Positions 26,332-34,091 of a stretch of 64,000 bases of DNA are shown here, piece by piece. Positions within the stretch are counted from its first letter, which is position 1, and every line of letters starts with the position of its first letter. Origin of the DNA: Pseudomaricurvus alkylphenolicus (GTDB lineage: Bacteria > Pseudomonadota > Gammaproteobacteria > Pseudomonadales > Cellvibrionaceae); the NCBI RefSeq assembly GCF_011683955.1, contig NZ_JAAQPI010000004.1, forward strand, positions 434,001 through 498,000, read 5' to 3'. Below the pieces are notes generated by a model. That model worked only from the letters and a program-made list of their open reading frames with translations. It was not told the origin of the DNA and did not search any database. Made by a program: the position numbers and the translations under genes.

Positions 26332-26639
26332 TAGCGGGCATCTCCTGTTTGATTGGCAACTGTTGTCACCGTGGGGTTTTCACCCATGGGGTACGACTCC
26401 AGAATTTGATAGCTGACCGTGTCGCGGGTGACATTAAAGTAGCGTCGACAACCGGTCTGGTGATACCACATTTCGTGATGCAAACCACGGGGGTTTTTTC
26501 GGAAAAACAAATAGTCTCCCCACTGCTCATCGCTCTGGGCTTCAGGCTCCGGCGGGCGCGCAATGTGAGCCTCGCCACTGTAGCTGAACTCCTCTTCCTC
26601 ACGAGTTTCGCGGCAATAGGGGCAGTAAATTTCTAACAC
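26331..26639 (-). CDS. soxD: Sarcosine oxidase, delta subunit
   Basis: A 102-residue zinc-binding subunit. CPYCRETREEEEFSYSG with the later His and GCRRYFNVTRDT gives the Cys3His site of the family. It lies 26 bases after soxB and overlaps soxA, in the standard order soxB-soxD-soxA-soxG. Confidence 0.95.
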   Translation of the reverse strand: MLEIYCPYCRETREEEEFSYSGEAHIARPPEPEAQSDEQWGDYLFFRKNPRGLHHEMWYHQTGCRRYFNVTRDTVSYQILESYPMGENPTVTTVANQTGDAR

Positions 26640-26665
26640 AATAAATATCCTCTAAAAGTCGCGAA

Positions 26666-27934
26666 TCAATGAGCCACACCGGCAGCGCCGTGCTCGTCGA
26701 TCAAAGCACCGCTGGAAAAGCGATCCAGACTAAAAGGCGCCGCCAGGGGATGAGGTCGGTCATTGGCAACGGTATCGGCAAACACAAAACCGGAACCAGG
26801 CGTGGCCTTAAAACCACCAGTTCCCCAGCCGCAGTTAAAATAGAGCCCATCGACCGATGTCTTGCTGATCACCGGGCAGGCATCGGGGCAGGTATCCACA
26901 ATGCCGCCCCACTGGCGGTTCATGCGAACCCGGCTGAAGGCGGGAAACAGTTCGCAAATGGCCTGCAGGGTGTGTTCGATGACGTGAAACGATCCCCGCT
27001 GACCGTAACCGTTGTAGGCATCGGTGCCGGCTCCAATCACCAGATCACCTTTGTCAGACTGGCTGATATAGCCGTGCACCGCATTGGACATCACCACGGT
27101 GTCGAGACAGGGTTTCAATGGTTCAGAGACCAATGCCTGCAGCGGTCGGGATTCCAGCGGAAGTCGCAATCCGGCCATGGCCGCCATCACACCGGAATTA
27201 CCCGCCGTGACACAGGCCACCTTGCGAGCACCAATAAAACCCTGAGTGGTTTCGACACCAATAACCGTCCCATTCTGGCGACGGATGCCGGTCACCTCGG
27301 TTTGCTGAATCAAGTCGACGCCTAATGCATCAGCACCCCGCGCATAGCCCCAGGCCACGGCATCGTGGCGGGCGGTGCCGCCGCGCGGCTGCCAGGAGGC
27401 ACCCAGTACCGGGTAACGGCAGTCGGGTGAGGTGTTTAACAAAGGTACGATGTCTTTGATCTGGGAAGGTGTCAGCACCTCACCATCAATACCGTTGAGT
27501 CGGTTGGCATTCACCCGGCGCTCGATGTCCCGCATGTCCTGCAGATTGTGCCCCAGGTTGAGCACACCGCGCTGGCTGAACATGACGTTAAAGTTCAACT
27601 CCTGGCTCAGCCCTTCCCAAAGTTTCATCGCCAGCTCGTACAGATGAGCAGCTTCGTCCCAGAGATAATTGGATCGGATAATGGTGGTATTGCGAGCGGT
27701 GTTGCCACCGCCCAGATAGCCTTTTTCCACCACCGCGACGTTGGTGATCCCATGTTCTTTGGCCAGATAGTAGGCCGTGGCCAGACCGTGGCCGCCACCG
27801 CCCACAATCACCACGTCGTAGTCGGTCTTGGGCTTGGGGTTACGCCACGCCCGCTGCCAGTTTTCGTGGTAGCTCAGGGCATTTTTGATGAGGCTCAGGC
27901 CGCTGTAGCGGGCCTTTGCAGAAGGCAGTTTCAT
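26666..27934 (-). CDS. soxB: Sarcosine oxidase, beta subunit
   Basis: A 422-residue flavoprotein. The FAD-binding loop [18 protein letters not shown], then [21 protein letters not shown], and a C-terminal [16 protein letters not shown] are all diagnostic. The beta subunit holds the amine oxidation site with covalent FMN. It is the first gene of soxBDAG-purU, whose promoter must lie in the 216-bp gap to the divergent GlxA-type regulator. Confidence 0.96.
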   Translation of the reverse strand: MKLPSAKARYSGLSLIKNALSYHENWQRAWRNPKPKTDYDVVIVGGGGHGLATAYYLAKEHGITNVAVVEKGYLGGGNTARNTTIIRSNYLWDEAAHLYELAMKLWEGLSQELNFNVMFSQRGVLNLGHNLQDMRDIERRVNANRLNGIDGEVLTPSQIKDIVPLLNTSPDCRYPVLGASWQPRGGTARHDAVAWGYARGADALGVDLIQQTEVTGIRRQNGTVIGVETTQGFIGARKVACVTAGNSGVMAAMAGLRLPLESRPLQALVSEPLKPCLDTVVMSNAVHGYISQSDKGDLVIGAGTDAYNGYGQRGSFHVIEHTLQAICELFPAFSRVRMNRQWGGIVDTCPDACPVISKTSVDGLYFNCGWGTGGFKATPGSGFVFADTVANDRPHPLAAPFSLDRFSSGALIDEHGAAGVAH

Positions 27935-28020
27935 GGTGTCGGTCCATTTGCAGTGATACTGCCTATTGGACCAATTGCCGCTTAGTGGCAGCTAGAAGGG
28001 AACTGACGACCTCTGGGTAC

Positions 28021-28126
28021 AAAAACGACATTAGGCTCGAAAATGTCATAATCAGACAGTGATTAATCCACCATAATTGAAAATTTACGCCATAACGCCT
28101 AAAGTACAATCACCTCATGTCGTTTA
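28021..28126. promoter_or_regulatory. Divergent soxB/glxA-like control region
   Basis: AAACGACAT at 28023-28031 and ATGTCGTTT at 28118-28126 are a perfect 9-bp inverted repeat about 95 bases apart, and ATGTC at 28043-28047 forms a closer pair with the first arm. They are candidate sites for the divergent GlxA-type activator; no clear -35/-10 was assigned. Confidence 0.4.
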
Positions 28127-28150
28127 TGGTCTGTTTGTCATCCTATTAAA

Positions 28151-29230
28151 ATGTCTCAGTCACTCCCCCAAACAACCGCTGCCAAACCCCAGTTATCGGT
28201 AGGTTTTATTCTGTTGCCACACTTCACACTGTCGCCGTTTGCCGCCTTTGCCGATGCGCTGCGACTGGCCGCCGATGAGGGTGATCACAGTCGCCAGATC
28301 CACTGCCAGTGGACGTTGATGAGCACCAGCCTGGACAGCATTGAATCCAGTTGTGGCGTAAAGGTGGAACCCTGGGAGACACTGCGCGACCCCTCAGACT
28401 TTGACTATATCGTTGTCGTTGGCGGCTTGTTGCATCAGGGGCCTACCGTCAGTCGCACAATCCTGGATTATCTCAGGCTGGCGGACCAACAACACGTAAC
28501 CCTGATCGGGCTCTGCACCGGCTCTTTTGCGTTGATCCGTGCCGGGTTGTTGGACGGTCGCCGCTGCTGTGTGAGCTGGTTCCATTATCAGGATTTATTG
28601 GCAGAGTTTGACCAGGTCATCCCGGTGGCCGACCAGCTCTATGTGGACGACGGTGATCGTATCACTTGCGCCGGCGGTACTGCCTCGGCCGATCTTGCGG
28701 CAACCCTGATCGAACGGCACCTCGGTCTCAGTTGGGCGCGCAAGAGCCTGCGTATTCTCGTCATGGATCAACCACGCCCGGCAAACACACCGCAGCCTCA
28801 ACCCGCCACCGAGAAATTGGCAGTGAACAACAAATGGGTAAAGAAAGCGCTGCTGTTGATGGAGCAAAATATGAGTCGACCGCTGGCAACCGACGACATT
28901 GCCGGTAAGCTCAACTTATCCAAGCGCCAATTGGAGCGGCTGTTCAACCAGGAAACGGGAGAGAGCCTGCAAAAGCTGTATCGCTCCATTCGCCTTCGAT
29001 TTGGGCAATGGTTATTGCAGCACTCGCAACGGTCGATTACCGATATTGCCCAGGAATGCGGCTTTGCCGATACCGCACATTTTTCCCGGGCGTTCAAAGC
29101 CGCCTATGGTTGCAAGCCCACTGACATCAGGGGCGAGAACGCCAATGTCAGCAATAACCACACAACTGCGGTTCAGTTTATGAACGGTGAACCCGCCAAT
29201 CCACCCACGACTGAAACTGACAGCAAATAG
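28151..29230 (+). CDS. GlxA-family AraC regulator (GbdR/SouR-like)
   Basis: A 359-residue regulator with an N-terminal DJ-1/PfpI-like amidotransferase domain (DFDYIVVVGGLL, then LIGLCTGSFALIRAGLLDG) and a C-terminal AraC helix-turn-helix (LATDDIAGKLNLSKRQLERLF; ITDIAQECGFADTAHFSRAFKAAYGCKP). This is the GlxA class that includes GbdR, SouR and CdhR, activators of betaine, sarcosine and carnitine catabolism. Its divergent position beside soxBDAG-purU makes activation by sarcosine or dimethylglycine likely. Confidence 0.9.
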   Translation: MSQSLPQTTAAKPQLSVGFILLPHFTLSPFAAFADALRLAADEGDHSRQIHCQWTLMSTSLDSIESSCGVKVEPWETLRDPSDFDYIVVVGGLLHQGPTVSRTILDYLRLADQQHVTLIGLCTGSFALIRAGLLDGRRCCVSWFHYQDLLAEFDQVIPVADQLYVDDGDRITCAGGTASADLAATLIERHLGLSWARKSLRILVMDQPRPANTPQPQPATEKLAVNNKWVKKALLLMEQNMSRPLATDDIAGKLNLSKRQLERLFNQETGESLQKLYRSIRLRFGQWLLQHSQRSITDIAQECGFADTAHFSRAFKAAYGCKPTDIRGENANVSNNHTTAVQFMNGEPANPPTTETDSK

Positions 29231-29237
29231 ATGGGCA

Positions 29238-30227
29238 TCACTGCTGCTCTGGCAGTCCTCGGTGAGCAATAATCTGCTTCCAAAGTGCCACTTCGTCAAT
29301 GGTGATCCACTCCATGGTGACCTTACCATTGACCATGTAAGCCTGCGTCAGACCCATGATATAAACCGGTGCTCCGCTGGGGGCACCGAACTTTCCCCAA
29401 CCGGTGTGGGTGGCTTCCACGCTCCAACGGAACGCGATGCGCAGCGGCTGGCCCGGATCACGGTTGACGATCAGGTGGTCAACACTGAAACGGGCATCGG
29501 GGAACGACGCCAGATAGTCAATGGCAAAGCGGTCAATGTCGCTGTGACCAATCAGGGTCTCGCTCCCCGGTGCTGACACGCAGGCACCTTCGGCATAGAG
29601 TTCACGAATCACCGCGGGTTCTTTCTCGCCCCAGCAACGGCTCCAGCCATTGGCGTAAACCTGGGCCTGCTCACTGTCATCAATCACATTGACATAGGTG
29701 CCCGCCACATCCGTGGCTGGAGAAAAGAACAGCACCTTGCCGTGAGCTTCAAGGTCATTGCGCGCCTGATGCAGAGCCAATTGCTCGGCATTGGTGCCCA
29801 GGCAATTGGCAAACGCCGACTGGTCACGAACCAGCCACTCCTCCACCACCTGATTTTTCTTCACCACGCACTCGGCGATAATTCTCGAGCGCACCGGTAA
29901 TCCCGTGGCCTTGCCGTAGGCGCCACTGCCGGTATGAGTCATCACCGAGATCAATCGGTGAGAGGAAATAAAACCGGTCTCCTCATTGCCCTGCCAGATC
30001 ACATCCTCACCCACCAACTGACGGTCCGGGAACTCGTGCAGAGTCTGCAAGGTCGCGGCAGTAACACTGGTGTTATCAGTGAGGATACCGCTGGGTGCGC
30101 GCACCAGCACATCGTCTGCGTAATAGCGCTTGAGTTTGGGGCCAACACCCCGGTCTTCCCAGATCTCGCGGGTGATGCCGAGAATATAGTCTGGCAGGTC
30201 TTTAAAGTGGGGGTCGAAGTCTTTCAT
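29238..30227 (-). CDS. Double NTF2/SnoaL-like protein 2
   Basis: About 330 residues from ATG 30227 (MKDFDPHF); an in-frame ATG at 30239 and a longer frame to 30467 are less likely because the latter runs into the control region of the rho-like gene. Two NTF2-like domains can be traced: KLKRYYADDVLVRAPSG to LVRDQSAF, and GWSRCWGEKEPAVIRELYAEGACVSAPG to MEWITIDEVALWKQI. It is cytosolic and has no known function. It is convergent with the GlxA-type regulator (8 bases apart). It has the same two-domain design as the protein at 19063-20085 and brackets the sarcosine genes with it, but shows little sequence likeness by eye. Confidence 0.72.
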   Translation of the reverse strand: MKDFDPHFKDLPDYILGITREIWEDRGVGPKLKRYYADDVLVRAPSGILTDNTSVTAATLQTLHEFPDRQLVGEDVIWQGNEETGFISSHRLISVMTHTGSGAYGKATGLPVRSRIIAECVVKKNQVVEEWLVRDQSAFANCLGTNAEQLALHQARNDLEAHGKVLFFSPATDVAGTYVNVIDDSEQAQVYANGWSRCWGEKEPAVIRELYAEGACVSAPGSETLIGHSDIDRFAIDYLASFPDARFSVDHLIVNRDPGQPLRIAFRWSVEATHTGWGKFGAPSGAPVYIMGLTQAYMVNGKVTMEWITIDEVALWKQIIAHRGLPEQQ

Positions 30228-30338
30228 GGGGTGTCTCATACCGACATTTTCGGGTTCGAATGCAATTATGGCAAATATTGGGGCAGTTGAAAGCGTTTCG
30301 CCAGAATAAAAGTGACTAAGACGTGGAAGAAAAGCGGC

Positions 30339-30359
30339 ATTTGAATCAAGGATTCGAAT
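30339..30359. promoter_or_regulatory. 21-bp dyad before the rho-like gene
   Basis: ATTTGAATC-AAG-GATTCGAAT, 8 of 9 positions paired, lies 55 bases before the start of the rho-like gene. It is a plausible operator for an unknown regulator. Confidence 0.4.
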
Positions 30360-30413
30360 ACGCCCGTGTGGTACGATGAGGCCACATTTTCTAGCAGGCG
30401 ACGTCCCGACAAC

Positions 30414-31388
30414 ATGACGAGAAAAACATTGCGCTTGAAGGCGGCAAGACATAAAGGTCAAAAACATGTCGATGAAGTGGTTGACAACGTCACTGATGGA
30501 GACCCAAAGAAACGATTCTTCAATGGCATCGCAATCAATCCTTCGCCGCGCATAAATCTGGAGTCAGGCTCTCCGAAACTCACAACACGAGCGATAGATT
30601 TGATCACGCCTATTGGAATGGGACAGCGAGGTTTGATTGTCGCTCCGCCGGGCTCCGGGAAAACGACGCTCCTGAAACAGGTTTGTCAGGCGGTGGGGAA
30701 CGCTTACCCTGAGATCAAGCTGTATGCATTGCTCATTGATGAACGACCGGAAGAAGTAACGGATTTTAAACGAAGTGTACCCGCACAAGTACACGCCTCC
30801 TCTTCCGACGAAAGCTATGAACAACACGTACGCGTTGCCAATGAGCTGCTTGATGCCGCCTGCCGGGTAGCCGGCGAGGGTCACAACGTCATGATCGTTA
30901 TTGATTCTCTGACAAGGCTGTCACGAGTCCATAATGCGGAGAGAAAAAGCAGTGGTCGCACTCTGTCAGGCGGAGTTGACGCCAGAGCCCTGGAAATACC
31001 GCGTAAGCTATTTGGTGCCGCCAGAAAGATCGAGAACGGTGGCTCGCTGACCATTCTGGCGACCATACTCGTCGATACTGGAAGCCGTATGGACCAAGTG
31101 ATATTTGAAGAGTTCAAAGGCACAGGGAATATGGAAATCGTTTTGTCTCGAGAGACGGCGAATCAGCGAGTTTTTCCTGCCGTGGATATTGCCAAAAGCA
31201 GCACCCGCCGTGAGGAGCTGCTTCTAAACCCGAAGGATTTCAAGAGAGTAAGAGCATTAAGGAGAGCATTGTCCAGTTCTAACTCTGTAGCAAACACAGC
31301 AAGACTAATTGAACTACTCAGAGAATACTCAACGAATTCGGATCTATTAAGTGCTATCGACAAGGACGTATTATCTTCCAAGAGCTGA
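30414..31388 (+). CDS. Stand-alone Rho ATPase core (Rho paralogue)
   Basis: A 324-residue protein that aligns with the C-terminal RecA-like part of termination factor Rho and begins where the linker after the RNA-binding domain should be; housekeeping Rho is about 420 residues. Walker A is APPGSGKT (residues 77-84; Rho normally has PPKAGKT), followed by the catalytic-Glu segment DERPEEV, Walker B IVIDSLTR, the Q-loop SGRTLSGGVDA, the R-loop DTGSRMD, EEFKGTGNME and the arginine-finger segment STRREEL. The ATPase and translocation parts thus look intact, but the Rho_N and cold-shock RNA-binding domains are absent, and there is no room for them upstream. The start ATG 30414 is the first Met of the conserved frame. 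It looks AT-richer than its neighbours by eye, so transfer is possible. Its role is unknown. Confidence 0.85.
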   Translation: MTRKTLRLKAARHKGQKHVDEVVDNVTDGDPKKRFFNGIAINPSPRINLESGSPKLTTRAIDLITPIGMGQRGLIVAPPGSGKTTLLKQVCQAVGNAYPEIKLYALLIDERPEEVTDFKRSVPAQVHASSSDESYEQHVRVANELLDAACRVAGEGHNVMIVIDSLTRLSRVHNAERKSSGRTLSGGVDARALEIPRKLFGAARKIENGGSLTILATILVDTGSRMDQVIFEEFKGTGNMEIVLSRETANQRVFPAVDIAKSSTRREELLLNPKDFKRVRALRRALSSSNSVANTARLIELLREYSTNSDLLSAIDKDVLSSKS

Positions 31389-31448
31389 CCATTGGCGGGC
31401 AGTGTACTGAGGGTTTGTGTCGTTATTGTTGCAATTGCTGGAATTTTC

Positions 31449-31466
31449 ATCCAGGGTATACTGGAT
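31449..31466. terminator. Possible weak hairpin between convergent genes
   Basis: ATCCAG-GGTATA-CTGGAT lies between the convergent rho-like and MarR genes. The stem is six bp with no good U-run; the position is the main argument. Confidence 0.25.
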
Positions 31467-31506
31467 ACCTACTTTCCTGTGATTTGGCTTTCTCTCATTG
31501 TACTTG

Positions 31507-32031
31507 TTAGTCGTCCAGCTTCGGATAGAGCTCCTGCCCCGCTGCAGGCGCCGAAACACCCATCCGGTCAAGGGTGCCGACATCCAATACTGGCGATGCA
31601 TCAATATGCTGTGCATCCATCATCAGAGCAACACGCTGCAATGAAGAGATGATCATCATTTGCTCCCAGTCCTGCAGATCTGAGAACTGCCGAGTAAAAT
31701 GTTCCTGCAGTGGAATCGGCGAATCTTTAAGCATCTCCGTCGCCTTGTCGGTTAGATAAGCATGGACCTTGCGTTTGTCTTCCGTAGAGCGCTCACGATA
31801 GACCAACTCCCGCTTTTCCAACCGATCCAGAATATTGGTTACCGTCGCCTGGCTCAGACTGATTTCGTTGGCCAGCTCACCAATGGTCACCTGGGCCTTA
31901 TCCCGAATAGCCTGGAGTAACAGGATCTGTGGGGCCGTCAGGCCCGTTGTCTTGGCCAGGTGTTTGGAGTGGAGGTCGGTGGCTCTGATCACTCGGCGCA
32001 AGGACACCAATACTTCGTCGATACGGTTCAA
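31507..32031 (-). CDS. MarR-family regulator
   Basis: A 174-residue winged-helix protein: TGLTAPQILLLQAIRD, IGELANEISLSQATVTNILDRLEKRELV and RSTEDKRKVHAYLT are the MarR helices and wing. It lies 69 bases downstream of the BCCT transporter on the same strand and is likely a local repressor of the transporter or of the whole TonB receptor-sulfotransferase-BCCT unit. Such MarR genes often accompany choline/betaine uptake genes (BetI is TetR, but MarR partners occur), so the ligand could be choline or a relative. Confidence 0.88.
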   Translation of the reverse strand: MNRIDEVLVSLRRVIRATDLHSKHLAKTTGLTAPQILLLQAIRDKAQVTIGELANEISLSQATVTNILDRLEKRELVYRERSTEDKRKVHAYLTDKATEMLKDSPIPLQEHFTRQFSDLQDWEQMMIISSLQRVALMMDAQHIDASPVLDVGTLDRMGVSAPAAGQELYPKLDD

Positions 32032-32100
32032 TGTAGTGACTCTTTTAAGTTGACATCACCTCATTATCCGACAAATAAGCCGCCTGAGCCATACCCAGTA

Positions 32101-34074
32101 TCAGCGAATCATATCCAGGAAGTGACGGTGCTTTTCATAGTGATCCAATACGTCATTAATCAACTGCTCCTTGCTGTAACCCATCACATCATAGTTCTGG
32201 CTGCCTTCATTGAGGAACGGCTCAGCACGGTAGTAGTGCTGGTCTTGGGAGTTCTTGCCACCCTCCATGGTCGTCGCCAGGGTAAAACCCGGTCGCTGCA
32301 ACCGTCTAAGCCGGATACTGTACTTAAAATCGATTTCTGAGCCGTGGTTAATGCTCAGGGTCACCCGATCATTGGCATTGTTTACCTTGGCCTGATAACC
32401 GCAGCTCTCCAGCTCGTCGGCGACAGACTGCAATGCGCTGGTGGCAGTCGAGGCGATATATTCTTTCACTGGCGAAGCCTTGGGCAACTGTGCAAGATTT
32501 TCAATCCGCTCCTTCCAGCTGTCTTCACCAGGATGACCGACGATGGATGAGGGGGTGGTGTTCATGGTATGGCGTAAACTTCGTCGCTTTAACAACTCAA
32601 TGTGAAGCGACTTGTAGAGTGCGTAGATAATCAGGAGCAGTACTACTGAAAACGGCAGAGCACCAATTATCGTAGCAGTCTGCAAAGACGCCAGTCCACC
32701 TGCCAACAGCAAGATGATGGCAACGATGCCGATCATTGAACACCAGTAAAGGCGCTGCCAAACAGGTGTTTTGTCCTCACCATTGGAAGACAACATATTC
32801 ACTACCAATGCCCCCGAATCCGCGGAGGTAACAAAGAAGATTACCACCATCACGATGGCCAAACCGGCTAGCAGGTTAGATAGAGGGAAATACTCCAAAA
32901 ATTTAAATAAAGCCAGGGCATTGTTGTTCTTAACCGCTTGAGCCAGCTCCGGGCCCTGTTGGTTGATGATATCGATGGCACTGTTGCCAAAGATAGTCAT
33001 CCAAAGAAAGGTAAAACCAGCGGGCACCAGCATCACACCAAGCACAAATTCCCGAATGCTCCTGCCGCGCGAGATACGCGCGATAAACATGCCGACAAAG
33101 GGAGACCATGATATCCACCACCCCCAGTAAAAAATAGTCCAACCGCCCAACCAATCCGTGGGATCATAAGCATAGAGGTTAAAGGTTTTGCTGACCAGAT
33201 CAGACAGATAGTTGCCTGTATTCTGGACGAAGGTTTGCAGTAGTAGCAGTGAAGGCCCAACAATAAACACCAGCGTCATCAGCGAAATCGCCAGCGCCAT
33301 GTTGACCTCTGACAGACGGCGAATTCCGCGATCCAGACCCGACAGCACCGAGGCGGTTGCAAAGGCAGTGACTGCGATGATGATAAGAATCTGTACTTGT
33401 ACTGACTCGTTCACACCGCCGAGATAGTTGAGGCCGGCGTTGATCTGGGCCACACCGTATCCCAGAGAAGTCGCCACCCCCAACACGGTACCAATAATGG
33501 CGAAAATATCGACCGCGTTACCAATACCGCCATGCACTTTTTCACCGATCAGCGGATAAAGTGCGGAGCGCAGTGTCAGCGGCAAGCCATGACGATAACC
33601 GAAGTACGCCAGCGACAACCCGACAATTGCATAAATCGCCCAGGCGTGTAATCCCCAGTGGAAGAAAGTGAGTTTTAGGGATTCTCGGGCAGCATCCAGA
33701 GTACCGGGCTCACCCAGCGGAGGCTGAATGTAGTGCATAACGGGTTCAGCAACACCAAAAAAAAGCAGCCCAATACCAATACCGGCGGAGAACAGCATCG
33801 CGAACCATGTGGAGTAGCTGTAATCTGGTTGGGAGTGATCAGGCCCCAGTTTAATATCACCGAAGCGACTCAATGCAAAGTACACTACACTCAAACTGAT
33901 GGTGGCCACAACCAGCACATAAAACCATCCAGCGGCCTCGACAATCTGCCCCTGGATGGTTTGAAAGTAGTCGGTCGCTGCCTCAGGGAACAACGCTGCA
34001 ATGGCCACCATCAGGAAGATGATGGCAGAAGAAATAAAAAAGACGTGTGTGTGCAGTGAATTATTTTGCTTCAT
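32101..34074 (-). CDS. BCCT-family transporter (BetT-like)
   Basis: A 657-residue, 12-TM betaine/choline/carnitine transporter. The aromatic box WTIFYWGWWISWSPFVGMFIARISRGR and the TM3 segment AGIGIGLLFFGVAEPVMHY are diagnostic. The long C-terminal cytoplasmic domain (AEPFLNEGSQNYDVMGYSKEQ) matches the osmosensing tail of E. coli BetT, whose TM3 motif, as I recall, is GIGIDL; here Asp is Gly as in sodium-coupled relatives. It would supply choline, betaine or a sulfonium analogue such as DMSP, the first feeding the sarcosine genes 4 kb away. It lies 17 bases after the sulfotransferase gene. Confidence 0.93.
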   Translation of the reverse strand: MKQNNSLHTHVFFISSAIIFLMVAIAALFPEAATDYFQTIQGQIVEAAGWFYVLVVATISLSVVYFALSRFGDIKLGPDHSQPDYSYSTWFAMLFSAGIGIGLLFFGVAEPVMHYIQPPLGEPGTLDAARESLKLTFFHWGLHAWAIYAIVGLSLAYFGYRHGLPLTLRSALYPLIGEKVHGGIGNAVDIFAIIGTVLGVATSLGYGVAQINAGLNYLGGVNESVQVQILIIIAVTAFATASVLSGLDRGIRRLSEVNMALAISLMTLVFIVGPSLLLLQTFVQNTGNYLSDLVSKTFNLYAYDPTDWLGGWTIFYWGWWISWSPFVGMFIARISRGRSIREFVLGVMLVPAGFTFLWMTIFGNSAIDIINQQGPELAQAVKNNNALALFKFLEYFPLSNLLAGLAIVMVVIFFVTSADSGALVVNMLSSNGEDKTPVWQRLYWCSMIGIVAIILLLAGGLASLQTATIIGALPFSVVLLLIIYALYKSLHIELLKRRSLRHTMNTTPSSIVGHPGEDSWKERIENLAQLPKASPVKEYIASTATSALQSVADELESCGYQAKVNNANDRVTLSINHGSEIDFKYSIRLRRLQRPGFTLATTMEGGKNSQDQHYYRAEPFLNEGSQNYDVMGYSKEQLINDVLDHYEKHRHFLDMIR

Positions 34075-34091
34075 GAATGCTCAATCGTATG

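Noticed and set aside
30228-30467. N-terminal extension of the second double-NTF2 protein
   Set aside because: It runs across the control region and start of the divergent rho-like gene and has no conserved content.
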